In this document: piece by piece, positions 24,264 through 32,624 of the stretch | How positions within the stretch are numbered: the first letter of the stretch is position 1 | How the letters are laid out: each line of letters begins with the position of its first letter | Assembly: GCA_024402505.1 (NCBI GenBank) | Contig: JAKSTP010000026.1 | Location: forward strand, 1-34,408 | Reading direction: 5' to 3' | DNA length: 34,408 bases | Origin: Treponema sp. | GTDB taxonomy: Bacteria > Spirochaetota > Spirochaetia > Treponematales > Treponemataceae | Notes under the pieces: model-generated | The model's database searches: none | What the model was told of the DNA's origin: nothing | What the model saw: the letters and a program-made list of their open reading frames with translations, nothing else | Translations under genes and position numbers: made by a program

Positions 24264-26648
24264 ATGGCGGAATCATTATTTGAAGCGGTAAAAACTTCTT
24301 CCGAACCTCTAGCGGCCCGAATGAGACCGCGAAACCTTGATGAATACATCGGGCAGGATCATATTGTAGGAAAAGGCCGCCTTCTCCGCCGCGCCATTGC
24401 AGCCGATCAGCTTACTTCAGTTATTTTTTACGGACCTCCTGGCAGCGGGAAAACCACTCTTGCCAGAGTTATTGCCAATCACACAAAATCAAATTTCATC
24501 ACCCTGAATGCAGTTCTTACAGGTGTTCAGGATATTCGCAACAGCATTAAACAGGCCGACGATTATTTTAAACTTTATTCAAGGCGCACAATCCTTTTTG
24601 TAGATGAAGTTCACCGCTGGAACAAAAGCCAGCAGGACGCTCTTTTGCCTTGGGTAGAAAACGGTACAATCATTCTTATTGGTGCCACAACCGAAAATCC
24701 ATTTTTTGAAGTAAACAAGGCCCTTGTAAGCCGTTCAAGGGTTTTTCAGTTAAAACCACTTACCGCCGACGATCTTTTTAAAGCCGCAAAACAGGCTGTT
24801 TCCGATAAAGAGCGTGGTTATGGAAACTACAAGGTTACATTTGAAGAAGGAGCTCTGGAACATCTTGTAGAAACTGCCAATGGAGACGCTCGTTCACTTT
24901 TAAACGCCCTGGAACTGGCAGTAGAAACTACACCTGAAAAATGGAATCCCAAAAGTGAACCACCAGAACCTCCTTTGGGAAGCACAATTCACATCACTCT
25001 TGAAACGGCGGAAGAATCCATTCAGAAAAAAGTTGTTCTTTACGACCGGGACGGTGACTATCATTACGATATTATAAGTGCATTTATAAAATCTCTTCGT
25101 GGACGTGATCCTGACGCTGCCATGTACTGGCTTGCACGAATGTGTGCCGCAGGGGAAGATCCTCATTTTATTTTCCGCCGCCTGCTTATTTCTGCCTGCG
25201 AAGACACGGGCCTTGCCGATCCATACGCAATTTCCGTTGTTGAAAGCTGTGCCAAAGCCTTTGACCGGGTTGGACTTCCTGAAGGCCGATATTTTCTGGC
25301 CCACGCTGCCCTTTATTTAAGTACAGCACCAAAATCAAATTCTTCCATGGCCTTTTTTGATGCACTTCACGCCGTTGAACAGGAAGATGCAGAAGTTCCA
25401 AATCACTTAAAAGATGCCAGCCGGGACGCAGAAGGTTTTGGTCATGGCTCAGGATACCTTTATCCACATGCCTACCGGGATCACTGGGTAGCACAGCAGT
25501 ATCTGCCTGATTCACTTTCGGGAAGAGTTTTTTTTACACCAAGCACACAGGGTTACGAAAATACCATCCGCGACGATGTACTAAAACGCCGTGAACTTCA
25601 GATTGCACAGCTTTTGGGAAATCAAAAGGATTCTGCCGGTGCAAAAGACGGACTTTCCCTTTCAGAGTTTGGTGAAAGTGCCGTTTCCGAATGGTGGATT
25701 TCTGAGCATTTCAATACAAAGGATTCTGCCGAAAACCTTACATTCAGTCCGGAAGATAAAAAGAAAGACAGTCTTTTATCAAAGGCCGACCATTACTGGA
25801 GAAGCCGTCTTGATTCTAACAAAGCAGAACTTCTTCTTAAAATTCGTGACACTCTTATTAAGGAAAGTGACATTAAGCGCCATTTTGTAAGTCTTGTGTG
25901 GAATGCCGATAACGGTCTTTTGCTGTGGGAAATCTGCCGTAACACGCCTGAAGGCCTTACCTGCGGCCTTTGTAAAACAAAAGACGGGAAACAGATTCTT
26001 GAACAATATTCCCGCACTCTGGAAAGCCTTGACCGTCCTCTTCTTGAAACCCGTGTTGATGGGGGCATTTACCAGAATCTGAAGGTGCTTTTTAATAAAG
26101 GAAACGTTTTTGACCGCCTTTATTTTATTGATCCCTTCACTTCAAAAGAAGAAATTGCAACCTTTACAGAAGATTATCTTCGGGCAAAAAATGATAAATT
26201 TATTTCAGAAGAGTCAAGACTGAACATCTGCCAGAAAATCCCAAGAGGCGGACAAAGACTTTCGGCCCTTTTCAAAAAACAGATTTTCAACGATTCAATC
26301 CCGGAAGAGTTTATTGATGCACTTTCAAAAATGGAAGAAGCCGAAGAAAAATTCTTCAATGACGAAAATCAGTCTCTTTTTGCCTGGGATATGGACTTTA
26401 TCAACAAAACCTTTACTAAAGCAAATCTGGCAGTTTCTTCTCATTCCGAAAGTTTTATGGAACGACGCCGCATCACAACTTTTGATATTCAAAAATGGTT
26501 TAATCCATCTGCATCACTTTACGGAAAAACTATTTTCGAAGCAGTTGGAAAAGACGATACAGAAAAACTTGTTAAGATTCTTGAAAATGCCTGTAAAGAC
26601 AGTCTTTTCTTCTGGAAAACAGAATTGGCCTTTTTCAGCGTAAAATAA
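24264..26648 (+). CDS. rarA: RarA (MgsA) AAA+ ATPase fused to an extra C-terminal domain
   Basis: A 794-residue cytosolic protein. Residues 1-450 are a complete RarA, the clamp-loader-like ATPase acting at stalled replication forks: [16 protein letters not shown] entry, Walker [10 protein letters not shown] (57-65), Walker [12 protein letters not shown] (110-120), sensor 1 IGATTENP (139-146), and the tetramerisation part [16 protein letters not shown] (387-402). Standard RarA ends near 430-450. The remaining 340 residues form an additional domain with an acidic/helical stretch and a strand-loop series ([20 protein letters not shown], about 541-560) resembling a degenerate SAM-methyltransferase core. 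Such 'RarA/unknown domain fusions' are known from treponemes and cyanobacteria; the domain's activity is not established. It starts 20 bases after the lipoprotein stop. Confidence 0.88.
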   Translation: MAESLFEAVKTSSEPLAARMRPRNLDEYIGQDHIVGKGRLLRRAIAADQLTSVIFYGPPGSGKTTLARVIANHTKSNFITLNAVLTGVQDIRNSIKQADDYFKLYSRRTILFVDEVHRWNKSQQDALLPWVENGTIILIGATTENPFFEVNKALVSRSRVFQLKPLTADDLFKAAKQAVSDKERGYGNYKVTFEEGALEHLVETANGDARSLLNALELAVETTPEKWNPKSEPPEPPLGSTIHITLETAEESIQKKVVLYDRDGDYHYDIISAFIKSLRGRDPDAAMYWLARMCAAGEDPHFIFRRLLISACEDTGLADPYAISVVESCAKAFDRVGLPEGRYFLAHAALYLSTAPKSNSSMAFFDALHAVEQEDAEVPNHLKDASRDAEGFGHGSGYLYPHAYRDHWVAQQYLPDSLSGRVFFTPSTQGYENTIRDDVLKRRELQIAQLLGNQKDSAGAKDGLSLSEFGESAVSEWWISEHFNTKDSAENLTFSPEDKKKDSLLSKADHYWRSRLDSNKAELLLKIRDTLIKESDIKRHFVSLVWNADNGLLLWEICRNTPEGLTCGLCKTKDGKQILEQYSRTLESLDRPLLETRVDGGIYQNLKVLFNKGNVFDRLYFIDPFTSKEEIATFTEDYLRAKNDKFISEESRLNICQKIPRGGQRLSALFKKQIFNDSIPEEFIDALSKMEEAEEKFFNDENQSLFAWDMDFINKTFTKANLAVSSHSESFMERRRITTFDIQKWFNPSASLYGKTIFEAVGKDDTEKLVKILENACKDSLFFWKTELAFFSVK

Positions 26649-26668
26649 ACCAATAATCCGCTGTTTTT
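26636..26668 (+). terminator. Weak terminator between convergent rarA and mtaB
   Basis: CAGCG (26636-26640) and CGCTG (26659-26663) pair across an 18-base loop and are followed by TTTTT. The left arm lies inside the last codons of rarA and the tail enters the end of the convergent gene. The stem is short, so support is limited. Only 18 bases separate the two convergent stop codons. Confidence 0.3.
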
Positions 26669-28163
26669 ATGGCAAAATAAGCTGACCGCGGCATTCAAGT
26701 TCGCCGCCCTTTCTAAGATTTTCTTCCATTACTTCTGTAATTTTTACAAGGACTGCAGCCTTCTTAATCTTTTCTGCATCTTCTTCAGGAACAGAAATTT
26801 CTACATGAAGGAAATTTTCTGTAACGGCATGATAAATCCTTGTTTTTCGGCCTTCAACAGAAATAATTTTTGGAGTGCGGTTCAGTTCAAGGACGGCAAA
26901 AAGCTCTTTCCCAATGTTTTCTTCTATATAATTGATTTTTGAGCTGATGGCAAAATCAGTAAGTTTTTGGGCACGCTGACCACTTACATTCTGAGGCACC
27001 TTGTTTTTAAAGTGAATGGCCGCAGTTCCAGGGCGCTCCGAATATGGAAAAGCGTGAATCCAGGTAAAACCGCAGGCTTTTGCAAGGTTCAATGTGTCTT
27101 CAAAACATTCATCTGTTTCGCCGGGAAAACCTGTAATCAGGTCGCAGGCAATAAAAGGATTTTTCTTTGCAGCACGGAGTCTTCTGCAGGCTTCTGCAAC
27201 ATCGGCACTTTTATAACGGCGGTTCATAGCTTTTAGAACCGAATCACTTCCACTTTGAACAGAAATATGAAAGTGTGGCTGAACACGGGGATTTTGAATC
27301 ACCTTACAAAACTCATCATCAACCACTTCTGGATAAAGGCTTGAAATTCGGAAACGGATTGTAGAAGTAATTTCAAGGCAAAGTTTTAAAAGTTCCGTAA
27401 AATTCAAAAAATCGCCCTTCCAGGCACCTTTATACTGACCGATGTTTACAGTGGTAATTACAATTTCACTCTGCCCCGCTTTTTCCAAAGCCTTTACCCT
27501 TTCAAGGACGGTCTGAACATCAAGAGAAACGCTGTGCCCCCGGGCAATGTTTATTGTGCAGTAGGAGCAGTTATTATTGCAGCCATCCTGAATTTTTAAG
27601 GAGGATCTTGAATGTGCAATAAATGAATCTGTAGAAAGTTTAAATGAGTTTTCAGGAAAACCTGGTTTTTCTACAGGAAGTGATTCAAGAGTTTTTGTAA
27701 GATGAAGAGCAAATTCCGAAGGGTTCCAGGGACTTTTTTTTAGAAAATCTGCAAGAATTTCAGGCGCTTTTTCTATACGACTTTTAAGCTGTCCTTTCAA
27801 AACGCAGATTCTTGAATCCATGGCACAAAGATCTTCCGCGCTGAGCTGGGCGTAACACCCTGTAACAAGAACTGCTGCCTTTGGAAAATTTTTCAGCATA
27901 AGTCGGATTAATCGGCGGGCTTTCTGTTCAGCTTTTTGAGTAACGGCACAGGTATTTACCACAAAAAGATAAATTGCCGGGTCGGCGGCTGTTTTTGCAG
28001 AAAGACCTTCCATTTCTACAGAAAATCCAAGATCCGTAAAAAAACTTGCAGCCGCCTCACTTTCAATCTGGTTCAGGCGGCATCCAAGAGTCTCAAATCG
28101 TATTTTAATGGAAGAAAGACTAGAGTTTTTTGGCAACACGTTCACGGCCACTGCTTGCATCAA
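26667..28163 (-). CDS. mtaB: tRNA t6A37 methylthiotransferase MtaB
   Basis: A 498-residue radical-SAM enzyme that adds a methylthio group to N6-threonylcarbamoyl-adenosine 37 of tRNA (ms2t6A), in the cytosol. The N-terminal cluster cysteines are Cys28 (ETLGCRLNQIESEA), Cys72 (NTCAVTQKAEQKARR) and Cys103 (VTGCYAQ); the radical-SAM motif CNNNCSYC gives Cys195, 199 and 202; a C-terminal TRAM-like segment follows. The TLGC-(R/K)-(L/V)-NQ-ES entry separates MtaB from MiaB and RimO. It is slightly longer than the usual 430-450 residues, with an insert around 125-180. The start is uncertain: the first ATG at 28163 has no ribosome site and overlaps the upstream TPR gene by 44 bases. Confidence 0.88.
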   Translation of the reverse strand: MMQAVAVNVLPKNSSLSSIKIRFETLGCRLNQIESEAAASFFTDLGFSVEMEGLSAKTAADPAIYLFVVNTCAVTQKAEQKARRLIRLMLKNFPKAAVLVTGCYAQLSAEDLCAMDSRICVLKGQLKSRIEKAPEILADFLKKSPWNPSEFALHLTKTLESLPVEKPGFPENSFKLSTDSFIAHSRSSLKIQDGCNNNCSYCTINIARGHSVSLDVQTVLERVKALEKAGQSEIVITTVNIGQYKGAWKGDFLNFTELLKLCLEITSTIRFRISSLYPEVVDDEFCKVIQNPRVQPHFHISVQSGSDSVLKAMNRRYKSADVAEACRRLRAAKKNPFIACDLITGFPGETDECFEDTLNLAKACGFTWIHAFPYSERPGTAAIHFKNKVPQNVSGQRAQKLTDFAISSKINYIEENIGKELFAVLELNRTPKIISVEGRKTRIYHAVTENFLHVEISVPEEDAEKIKKAAVLVKITEVMEENLRKGGELECRGQLILP

Positions 28164-28734
28164 TGTTTGACGAATTCAAGCGCAGTGCTTCTTCATAAGC
28201 CTGCATACTTTCCCGGTAATTTCCGGCCATTTCACGGGCATAACCAACACGCACCCACCAGGTGTCCATAAGAGGTTCTCGTTTTACAGCACAGGAGAGT
28301 GCAATGTCGGCATGGTGATATTTCTGCTGCTTAATGTAGATTTCACCCATGAGTTTGTATGCCATACCGGAACGTGATCCATTTTCCGGAGCAGATGCTA
28401 CGTATTTCTGAAACTGTTCCATGGCGCCGTTATTTTTGCCAAGGTAGTATTTTGCCTCACCTAGAATTTCAATCAGACGAAGATCATATGGACTAAGCTT
28501 AAGGCCTTCTTCAGCACGGATTTCTGCTTCATTGTACTGGCGGTTTTTTACCAGAGCCCAGCACATTACAACATAAGATTCAATGCGGCCCGGTGTGTCT
28601 ACAAGTTCCTGCTCGCAAACAGCAATGGCTTCGGCATATTTACCGTTATGATAAAGAACCAGTGCATCCTGTGCCTGAGAAAAAGCAAATGAAATGCTGA
28701 TGGAAAAAAGTATAAGAAGAACCAGTTTTTTCAT
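28120..28734 (-). CDS. Periplasmic tetratricopeptide-repeat protein
   Basis: A 204-residue exported protein with a signal peptide (1-19, ending FAFSQA) and about four TPR units, each a helix pair with the usual small/aromatic spacing: ALVLYHNGKYAEAIAVCEQEL, YVVMCWALVKNRQYNEAEIRAEEGL, GEAKYYLGKNNGAMEQFQKYV, GEIYIKQQKYHHADIALSCAV, VGYAREMAGNYRESMQAYEEAL. TPRs bind partner proteins, so it is probably a scaffold in the periplasm. AAGGA lies before the ATG. It begins 10 bases after the bactofilin stop and overlaps mtaB, so the three share a transcript. A link to bactofilin and cell shape is possible but unproven. Confidence 0.8.
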   Translation of the reverse strand: MKKLVLLILFSISISFAFSQAQDALVLYHNGKYAEAIAVCEQELVDTPGRIESYVVMCWALVKNRQYNEAEIRAEEGLKLSPYDLRLIEILGEAKYYLGKNNGAMEQFQKYVASAPENGSRSGMAYKLMGEIYIKQQKYHHADIALSCAVKREPLMDTWWVRVGYAREMAGNYRESMQAYEEALRLNSSNIDASSGRERVAKKL

Positions 28735-28743
28735 ATTTCGTCC

Positions 28744-29106
28744 TTATGCCTTAAGCATGGTACATTTACCGGAGAAAAGACAGCCCGGTTCAAGTACAAC
28801 TTTTTTTGTGGTAATATCACCGTCCAAAGAACCTTTTGCAGTCACGAAAACCAGATTTTCAGCTTCAACATTTCCCTTTACAATCCCTTTAATAAGAACC
28901 CGGGAAGCTTTAATATCTGCGGTGATTTCTGCACCGGTATCAATAACCAGATCACTTTCCGATGTAATGGTGCCTTTTATAGTACCGCGGATAAGCATTG
29001 GTTTTACGAATTTCATATTTCCAGTGAAAGAAATGTCGTTTTCGATGATTGTATCAAAAGCGGCGTCTTCCATATCAAAAAAGTCAGTGTCTTTTACATC
29101 AAACAT
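28744..29106 (-). CDS. Bactofilin (polymer-forming cytoskeletal protein)
   Basis: A 120-residue bactofilin (PF04519). The right-handed beta-helix core shows the recurrent short-strand/Gly-turn rhythm, for example LIRGTIKGTITSESDLVIDTG, ITADIKASRVLIKGIVKGNV and GSLDGDITTKKVVLEPGCLF. An acidic N-terminal tail (1-25) precedes it. Bactofilins self-assemble into filaments without nucleotide and affect cell shape, wall enzymes and, in spirochaetes, helical form. The promoter at 29113-29141 ends 6 bases before the ATG and there is no Shine-Dalgarno, so the mRNA is probably leaderless. Confidence 0.88.
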   Translation of the reverse strand: MFDVKDTDFFDMEDAAFDTIIENDISFTGNMKFVKPMLIRGTIKGTITSESDLVIDTGAEITADIKASRVLIKGIVKGNVEAENLVFVTAKGSLDGDITTKKVVLEPGCLFSGKCTMLKA

Positions 29107-29112
29107 AGTTCT

Positions 29113-29141
29113 ATTATACCAACAATCAGTCCAATTTTCAA
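29113..29141 (-). promoter_or_regulatory. Near-consensus promoter of the bactofilin gene, predicted leaderless
   Basis: On the minus strand, TTGAAA (29141-29136), 17 bases, TATAAT (29118-29113) preceded by TGG (extended -10), then AGAACT and the ATG. Its -35 lies in the last codons of the upstream TIGR03545 gene. Transcription should start at the A of the start codon or within a base or two. Confidence 0.7.
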
Positions 29142-31375
29142 CGAAACAGACCTTTCAGGTTATTTCCAACATCCTTCATGGTTTCTTTGGCCTGAGCTTC
29201 CATCTGTTTTTTTGATTCTTCTGCTACCTGGTTTATTTTTTCGGTAGCCTGAGCTTTTACACGAGCTTCAAGTTCATTTCGCTTTTCTTCCAGCTGTTTT
29301 TCCAGTGCTGCAAGGTTGTTTTTCTGTGCATTCAAAAGTTCTTCCATGCTGGAGAATTTTAAAAGCTGATCAGAAAGACCATTTGTGCGTTCCGAAAGTA
29401 AAGCTTTAACTCTTTCTTTTGCTTCATTAACAAAGATTTCCACTTCTTCCGTAAAGGCTTTAATAACAGGTTCGGAAAGCTGTTTTCCAAGCAGTTCAGG
29501 GTTGTCCAGTCTAACCTTAAGATAATCATCTTTTTCTTTGTAGCATGTAAATCCAATAGTAAGGCGGTCAACTTTAGCAAGAGCTTTCTGATATACTCTG
29601 TTTACCATTTCATTTCCAAGATCCATTCCGGTCATTTCAGAAACAGCCATATCCAGTGTTCCGCCAAGAGAGAAAGAACCGTCATTTTCAGCCGAAAGTT
29701 TTGCCATAATCTCGGAAGTAGATTTCAAAGCAAAAGCACCGGCATCAGCATTAATAATCCAGTCTTTTCCATCATAATCAGCAGAAACCATTGGCGCAGT
29801 AGAATTATCACGAACATCAACTACAACTGCGGCTTTATTCGGGTGCCCCATAACTTTAAAATCAGCGTTGATAAGTGAAGGTTTTCCGGTCATATTCTGA
29901 TCACTGGAAATATTTTTTACAGAACCACTGAACAAAAGTGAATTAGTTCCTTTTTCATAACCGGAAGCAGCCACTTCATCAATACGAAGTTTTGGAACAG
30001 TGTCCTTTTTATAGTAAATATTGCGCCCCTTTAAGCGTTCAATGGAAGCTTTTTTTTCTTTTTTTGGCTCTTTTGGTTTTGCCTGAATGGATTTTGCAGT
30101 CTCCAGTGCTTTCTGTACATAAGGATAATATTTACCTGAAAGCTGATAGATAAGTGACTCAACAGAATCGTTCATTACTTTTCTAACGCCATCTACCGAG
30201 TAAAGCGCCTTTATTTCTTTGATTTTATTATCAACAAGAGTTGCATCTTCTGTTACAGCCTGAGCCACCTGTTCACCGTAAGTTTTTACAAGCATACTGT
30301 CGGCTTTAACTTCATTTATAGTATGATTTACAGTTTCAGAAAGTGCCTTTCCATCATTGATAGACTTTGTAATGGCATCAATTGTATTTTTAATCTGTAC
30401 AAGATCTGTAATGTTGTTCCAGTCTGTATTCAGGACCGTCGCTACACTTTTGGAAAATTCATTGTAATCCTTTTCAATCTGTCCCGGCACAGCAGCCCAC
30501 TTCTCTACTTTTTCCTGCACGTCTTTTGTAAGAGTTTTGGCCAGTTCAGGAGATTTTAGACTGTATTGCATATCAGAAAGAATATTTTCAGGATTAAATT
30601 TATCAAACATAGATCTAAGCTCGTTTTGAGCAGCCACTGTAAGTTTTTCCTGAGCCACTTTCATCTGTTTGTTTAATTCACTTTCCTTAGTTTTTTCTTT
30701 TTTTACAGATGCAGGAAGTTCACCGCTGGTCTTTCGTTCTGTTCCAATTGCCACACCTTCCACGGCAATTTTTTCTGCGTAGAATTTTCCTTTCAAAAGT
30801 TCAGTAAGATTAAAATCCAGGTTAATTTCATCAATCTGGAAAATATTTGTCATTGGACTGTCTTTATTTGCCTGGGCAAGTCCGTTAATTTTGATGTAAG
30901 AGTCTAAAAATGAAACATCTACCTTCTGAACATCGGTTTTGGCCTGGAAAACTTTTTGCATGCCATAAACGATTCCTTTTTTTACCACTACATTCTTAAA
31001 AGTAAGAACCACAGTAAATACAAAAGCAAGAACTGCTGCCGTAATTATCAATGGCAGAACGCGGATTCCCTTTTTATTTTTTTTGATTTGCTTTGCCACA
31101 ACCTTAAGACGCTTGATTTTGGCAGTTTCCAGTTTGCGATCCAGATTATTTACATAGATTTTACGGCCTTTTGCATCAGTTTCCAAAGAATAAACTGATT
31201 TAACCAGGGCAAGATCACTTGGAATATAAATTTTTTTAAGAATCTTCTTTTTGAATTTTTTCTCCCGGTATGTCTTTTTAAACATTTTAGGAGCTTTTTT
31301 CATTGGAAGCGTTTTTGGGGTCTTTTTTCCAACTTCTTTTTCACTTACGGATTTCTTTTCTAATTCTTTATCCAT
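29138..31375 (-). CDS. TIGR03545-family envelope protein with AsmA-like beginning
   Basis: A 745-residue single-pass inner-membrane protein. Layout: an unusually long Lys-rich cytosolic N-terminus (1-104), one membrane helix (about 106-126), an AsmA-like strand region (about 140-205, KVDVSFLDSYIKINGLAQ and DEINLDFNLTELLKGKFYAEKIAVEGVAIG), a long coiled-coil/helical part (about 215-440), a second beta-rich part (450-650), and a C-terminal coiled coil (660-745). I recognise it as TIGR03545, normally paired with TIGR03546, as here. No molecular function is established. The AsmA resemblance suggests a periplasmic bridge for lipids; this is inference. GGAGG lies 8 bases upstream and the ATG shares a base with the preceding stop (TAATG). 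Confidence 0.75.
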   Translation of the reverse strand: MDKELEKKSVSEKEVGKKTPKTLPMKKAPKMFKKTYREKKFKKKILKKIYIPSDLALVKSVYSLETDAKGRKIYVNNLDRKLETAKIKRLKVVAKQIKKNKKGIRVLPLIITAAVLAFVFTVVLTFKNVVVKKGIVYGMQKVFQAKTDVQKVDVSFLDSYIKINGLAQANKDSPMTNIFQIDEINLDFNLTELLKGKFYAEKIAVEGVAIGTERKTSGELPASVKKEKTKESELNKQMKVAQEKLTVAAQNELRSMFDKFNPENILSDMQYSLKSPELAKTLTKDVQEKVEKWAAVPGQIEKDYNEFSKSVATVLNTDWNNITDLVQIKNTIDAITKSINDGKALSETVNHTINEVKADSMLVKTYGEQVAQAVTEDATLVDNKIKEIKALYSVDGVRKVMNDSVESLIYQLSGKYYPYVQKALETAKSIQAKPKEPKKEKKASIERLKGRNIYYKKDTVPKLRIDEVAASGYEKGTNSLLFSGSVKNISSDQNMTGKPSLINADFKVMGHPNKAAVVVDVRDNSTAPMVSADYDGKDWIINADAGAFALKSTSEIMAKLSAENDGSFSLGGTLDMAVSEMTGMDLGNEMVNRVYQKALAKVDRLTIGFTCYKEKDDYLKVRLDNPELLGKQLSEPVIKAFTEEVEIFVNEAKERVKALLSERTNGLSDQLLKFSSMEELLNAQKNNLAALEKQLEEKRNELEARVKAQATEKINQVAEESKKQMEAQAKETMKDVGNNLKGLFR

Positions 31376-31890
31376 TAGTCTTCCTCCGTAAGCATTTTTG
31401 CAATTTTTGAGATAAGCGGGATGTTGTAAAGTGCTTTTACAATCTTAAGTTGATTCAGTTTTGGTGCCACAAAACGTCTCCAAAGCCGAATAATTCCGTA
31501 TGCAATTAAAAACACCGGAATATAGCAGATAAGTGATCCGGCAAGTGAACCGCAAACTACCGTGTTGTTAAATCGTGTAAATCCTACGAATGGTACATCA
31601 AGTAAGGCAGAAAAATATGGTTCCATAGGTTCGTAAGTAAGAATCAGGTAGCCAAGTTGATCAAAATATGGGTCTATCAAAGGTGATACAAGAGATCCAA
31701 CTAGAATCATAAGCCCGTAGCAGGATTTTTGAAATCTGACAAAAAGGAAGAACACAAAAAGAATAAACCACAGCAGATTTCCCTTTGGCATAAGACCCAA
31801 AACCAGTCCTACGCAAAACGAGTTTGCAACTTGTGATGCCTTTGAATTTGAGTTCAATAGCTTAATTATTTTAATAAGATACTTTAACAT
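31375..31890 (-). CDS. TIGR03546-family membrane protein (DUF2062-like)
   Basis: A 171-residue integral membrane protein with three to four helices. The DUF2062-type motif is visible: ANSFCVGLVLGLMPKGNLLWF (about 22-42), SLVSPLIDPYFDQLGYLIL, then YIPVFLIAYGIIRLWRRF. TIGR03546 proteins are found in tandem with TIGR03545, and the stop/start overlap (TAATG at 31375) shows tight coupling here. Function unknown; the pair may form one envelope complex. There is no Shine-Dalgarno. The promoter's -10 ends 8 bases before the ATG, so the gene is probably read from a leaderless mRNA, while the second gene relies on GGAGG and coupling. Confidence 0.8.
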   Translation of the reverse strand: MLKYLIKIIKLLNSNSKASQVANSFCVGLVLGLMPKGNLLWFILFVFFLFVRFQKSCYGLMILVGSLVSPLIDPYFDQLGYLILTYEPMEPYFSALLDVPFVGFTRFNNTVVCGSLAGSLICYIPVFLIAYGIIRLWRRFVAPKLNQLKIVKALYNIPLISKIAKMLTEED

Positions 31891-31898
31891 GTTAGTTA

Positions 31899-31927
31899 AT
31901 TATCTTATATATGGTAGTAATTTTCAA
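31899..31927 (-). promoter_or_regulatory. Promoter of the TIGR03546/TIGR03545 operon, predicted leaderless
   Basis: On the minus strand, TTGAAA (31927-31922), 17 bases, GATAAT (31904-31899), then TAACTAAC and the ATG. It lies inside the inverted repeat at 31907-31944, so folding or protein binding there would affect this promoter. Confidence 0.6.
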
Positions 31928-31954
31928 CCGTTATCTACCATATACTGCCATATA
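31907..31954. repeat. Inverted and tandem decamers at the end of the recombinase gene
   Basis: TATATGGTAG (31908-31917) is an exact inverse of CTACCATATA (31935-31944), which is followed by a near-identical tandem copy CTGCCATATA (31945-31954). The tandem copies encode the last residues and stop of the recombinase (IYGSIW), and the inverse copy lies in the spacer of the next promoter. It may be a terminator-like hairpin (17-base loop, poor T tail) or a binding site. Confidence 0.6.
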
Positions 31955-32546
31955 TTCCCTCTCTTTTCAGATGAGAGTACAAGGTACCTGTAGAAACATC
32001 AAAGTACTCACAAATCTGATGCACTGTTTTTCCGGATTTCTTCATATTTATTATATCCATCTCCCGTCCAGTCAATTTGTAACTGTCATTACATCTTCCT
32101 TTGGGCCGCCCCAGATGTTTTCCTTCCGCTTTAAGCCGCCTTAAAGATTCAGTTGTACGCTGTGACAGCAAAGTTCTTTCTATTTCCGCTGATATACTGA
32201 AGGAAAATGCCAGAACCTTACTTAATATATCATCACCAAGTTCATACTTTTCTTTTACTGTCATAATCTTGATATTTCGTCTGAGCATTTCATTAAGTAC
32301 AGTCATGATCATAAACATATTTCGCCCCAGCCTTGAAAGTTCCGAACATACAAGAACATCATCTTTTTTCATATGCACAATCAACCTTCCCAAAAGCCGC
32401 TTTTCCGGATCAACAGTGCCGCTTATAGTCTCTTCAATCCACCGGTCAATCTTAATCCCCTTCTCTTCTGCAAATCTCATAATTTCAAACCGCTGATTTT
32501 CCACAGTTTGCTTATCTGTACTTACTCGAACATAACCATAAATCAT
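31935..32546 (-). CDS. Serine recombinase / DNA invertase, Mpi-like
   Basis: A 203-residue site-specific recombinase of the resolvase/invertase family. From the ATG at 32546 (GAGG 6 bases upstream) it starts MIYGYVRVSTDKQTVENQRF with catalytic Ser9. Also present are EETISGT, DDVLVCSELSRLGRNMFMI with the active-site arginines, the long E-helix (SKVLAFSFSISAEIERTLLSQRT), and a C-terminal helix-turn-helix (GREMDIINMKKSGKTVHQICEYFDVSTGTLYSHLKR) for DNA binding. As I recall the family, the beginning and the SELSRLGRN region closely resemble the master invertase Mpi of Bacteroides, which flips promoters of surface structures. It is divergent from the major outer sheath protein gene with only 78 bases between. 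No flanking long inverted repeats were found in the window. Confidence 0.85.
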   Translation of the reverse strand: MIYGYVRVSTDKQTVENQRFEIMRFAEEKGIKIDRWIEETISGTVDPEKRLLGRLIVHMKKDDVLVCSELSRLGRNMFMIMTVLNEMLRRNIKIMTVKEKYELGDDILSKVLAFSFSISAEIERTLLSQRTTESLRRLKAEGKHLGRPKGRCNDSYKLTGREMDIINMKKSGKTVHQICEYFDVSTGTLYSHLKREGIYGSIW

Positions 32547-32624
32547 AAAAAGCCTCATTATTTAAGTTGTTTCCTCATTTATCGCCAAAACAAGATTTCA
32601 CTTTAAAGGGAGGATTTTTTTAAA

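Noticed and set aside
24900..25304. 134-residue minus-strand frame inside rarA
   Set aside because: It opposes the conserved RarA core and shows no recognisable domain.
32559..32624. Invertible promoter between the recombinase and the sheath protein gene
   Set aside because: No inverted repeats matching across this gap or across the recombinase gene were found by eye, only short A/T stems.
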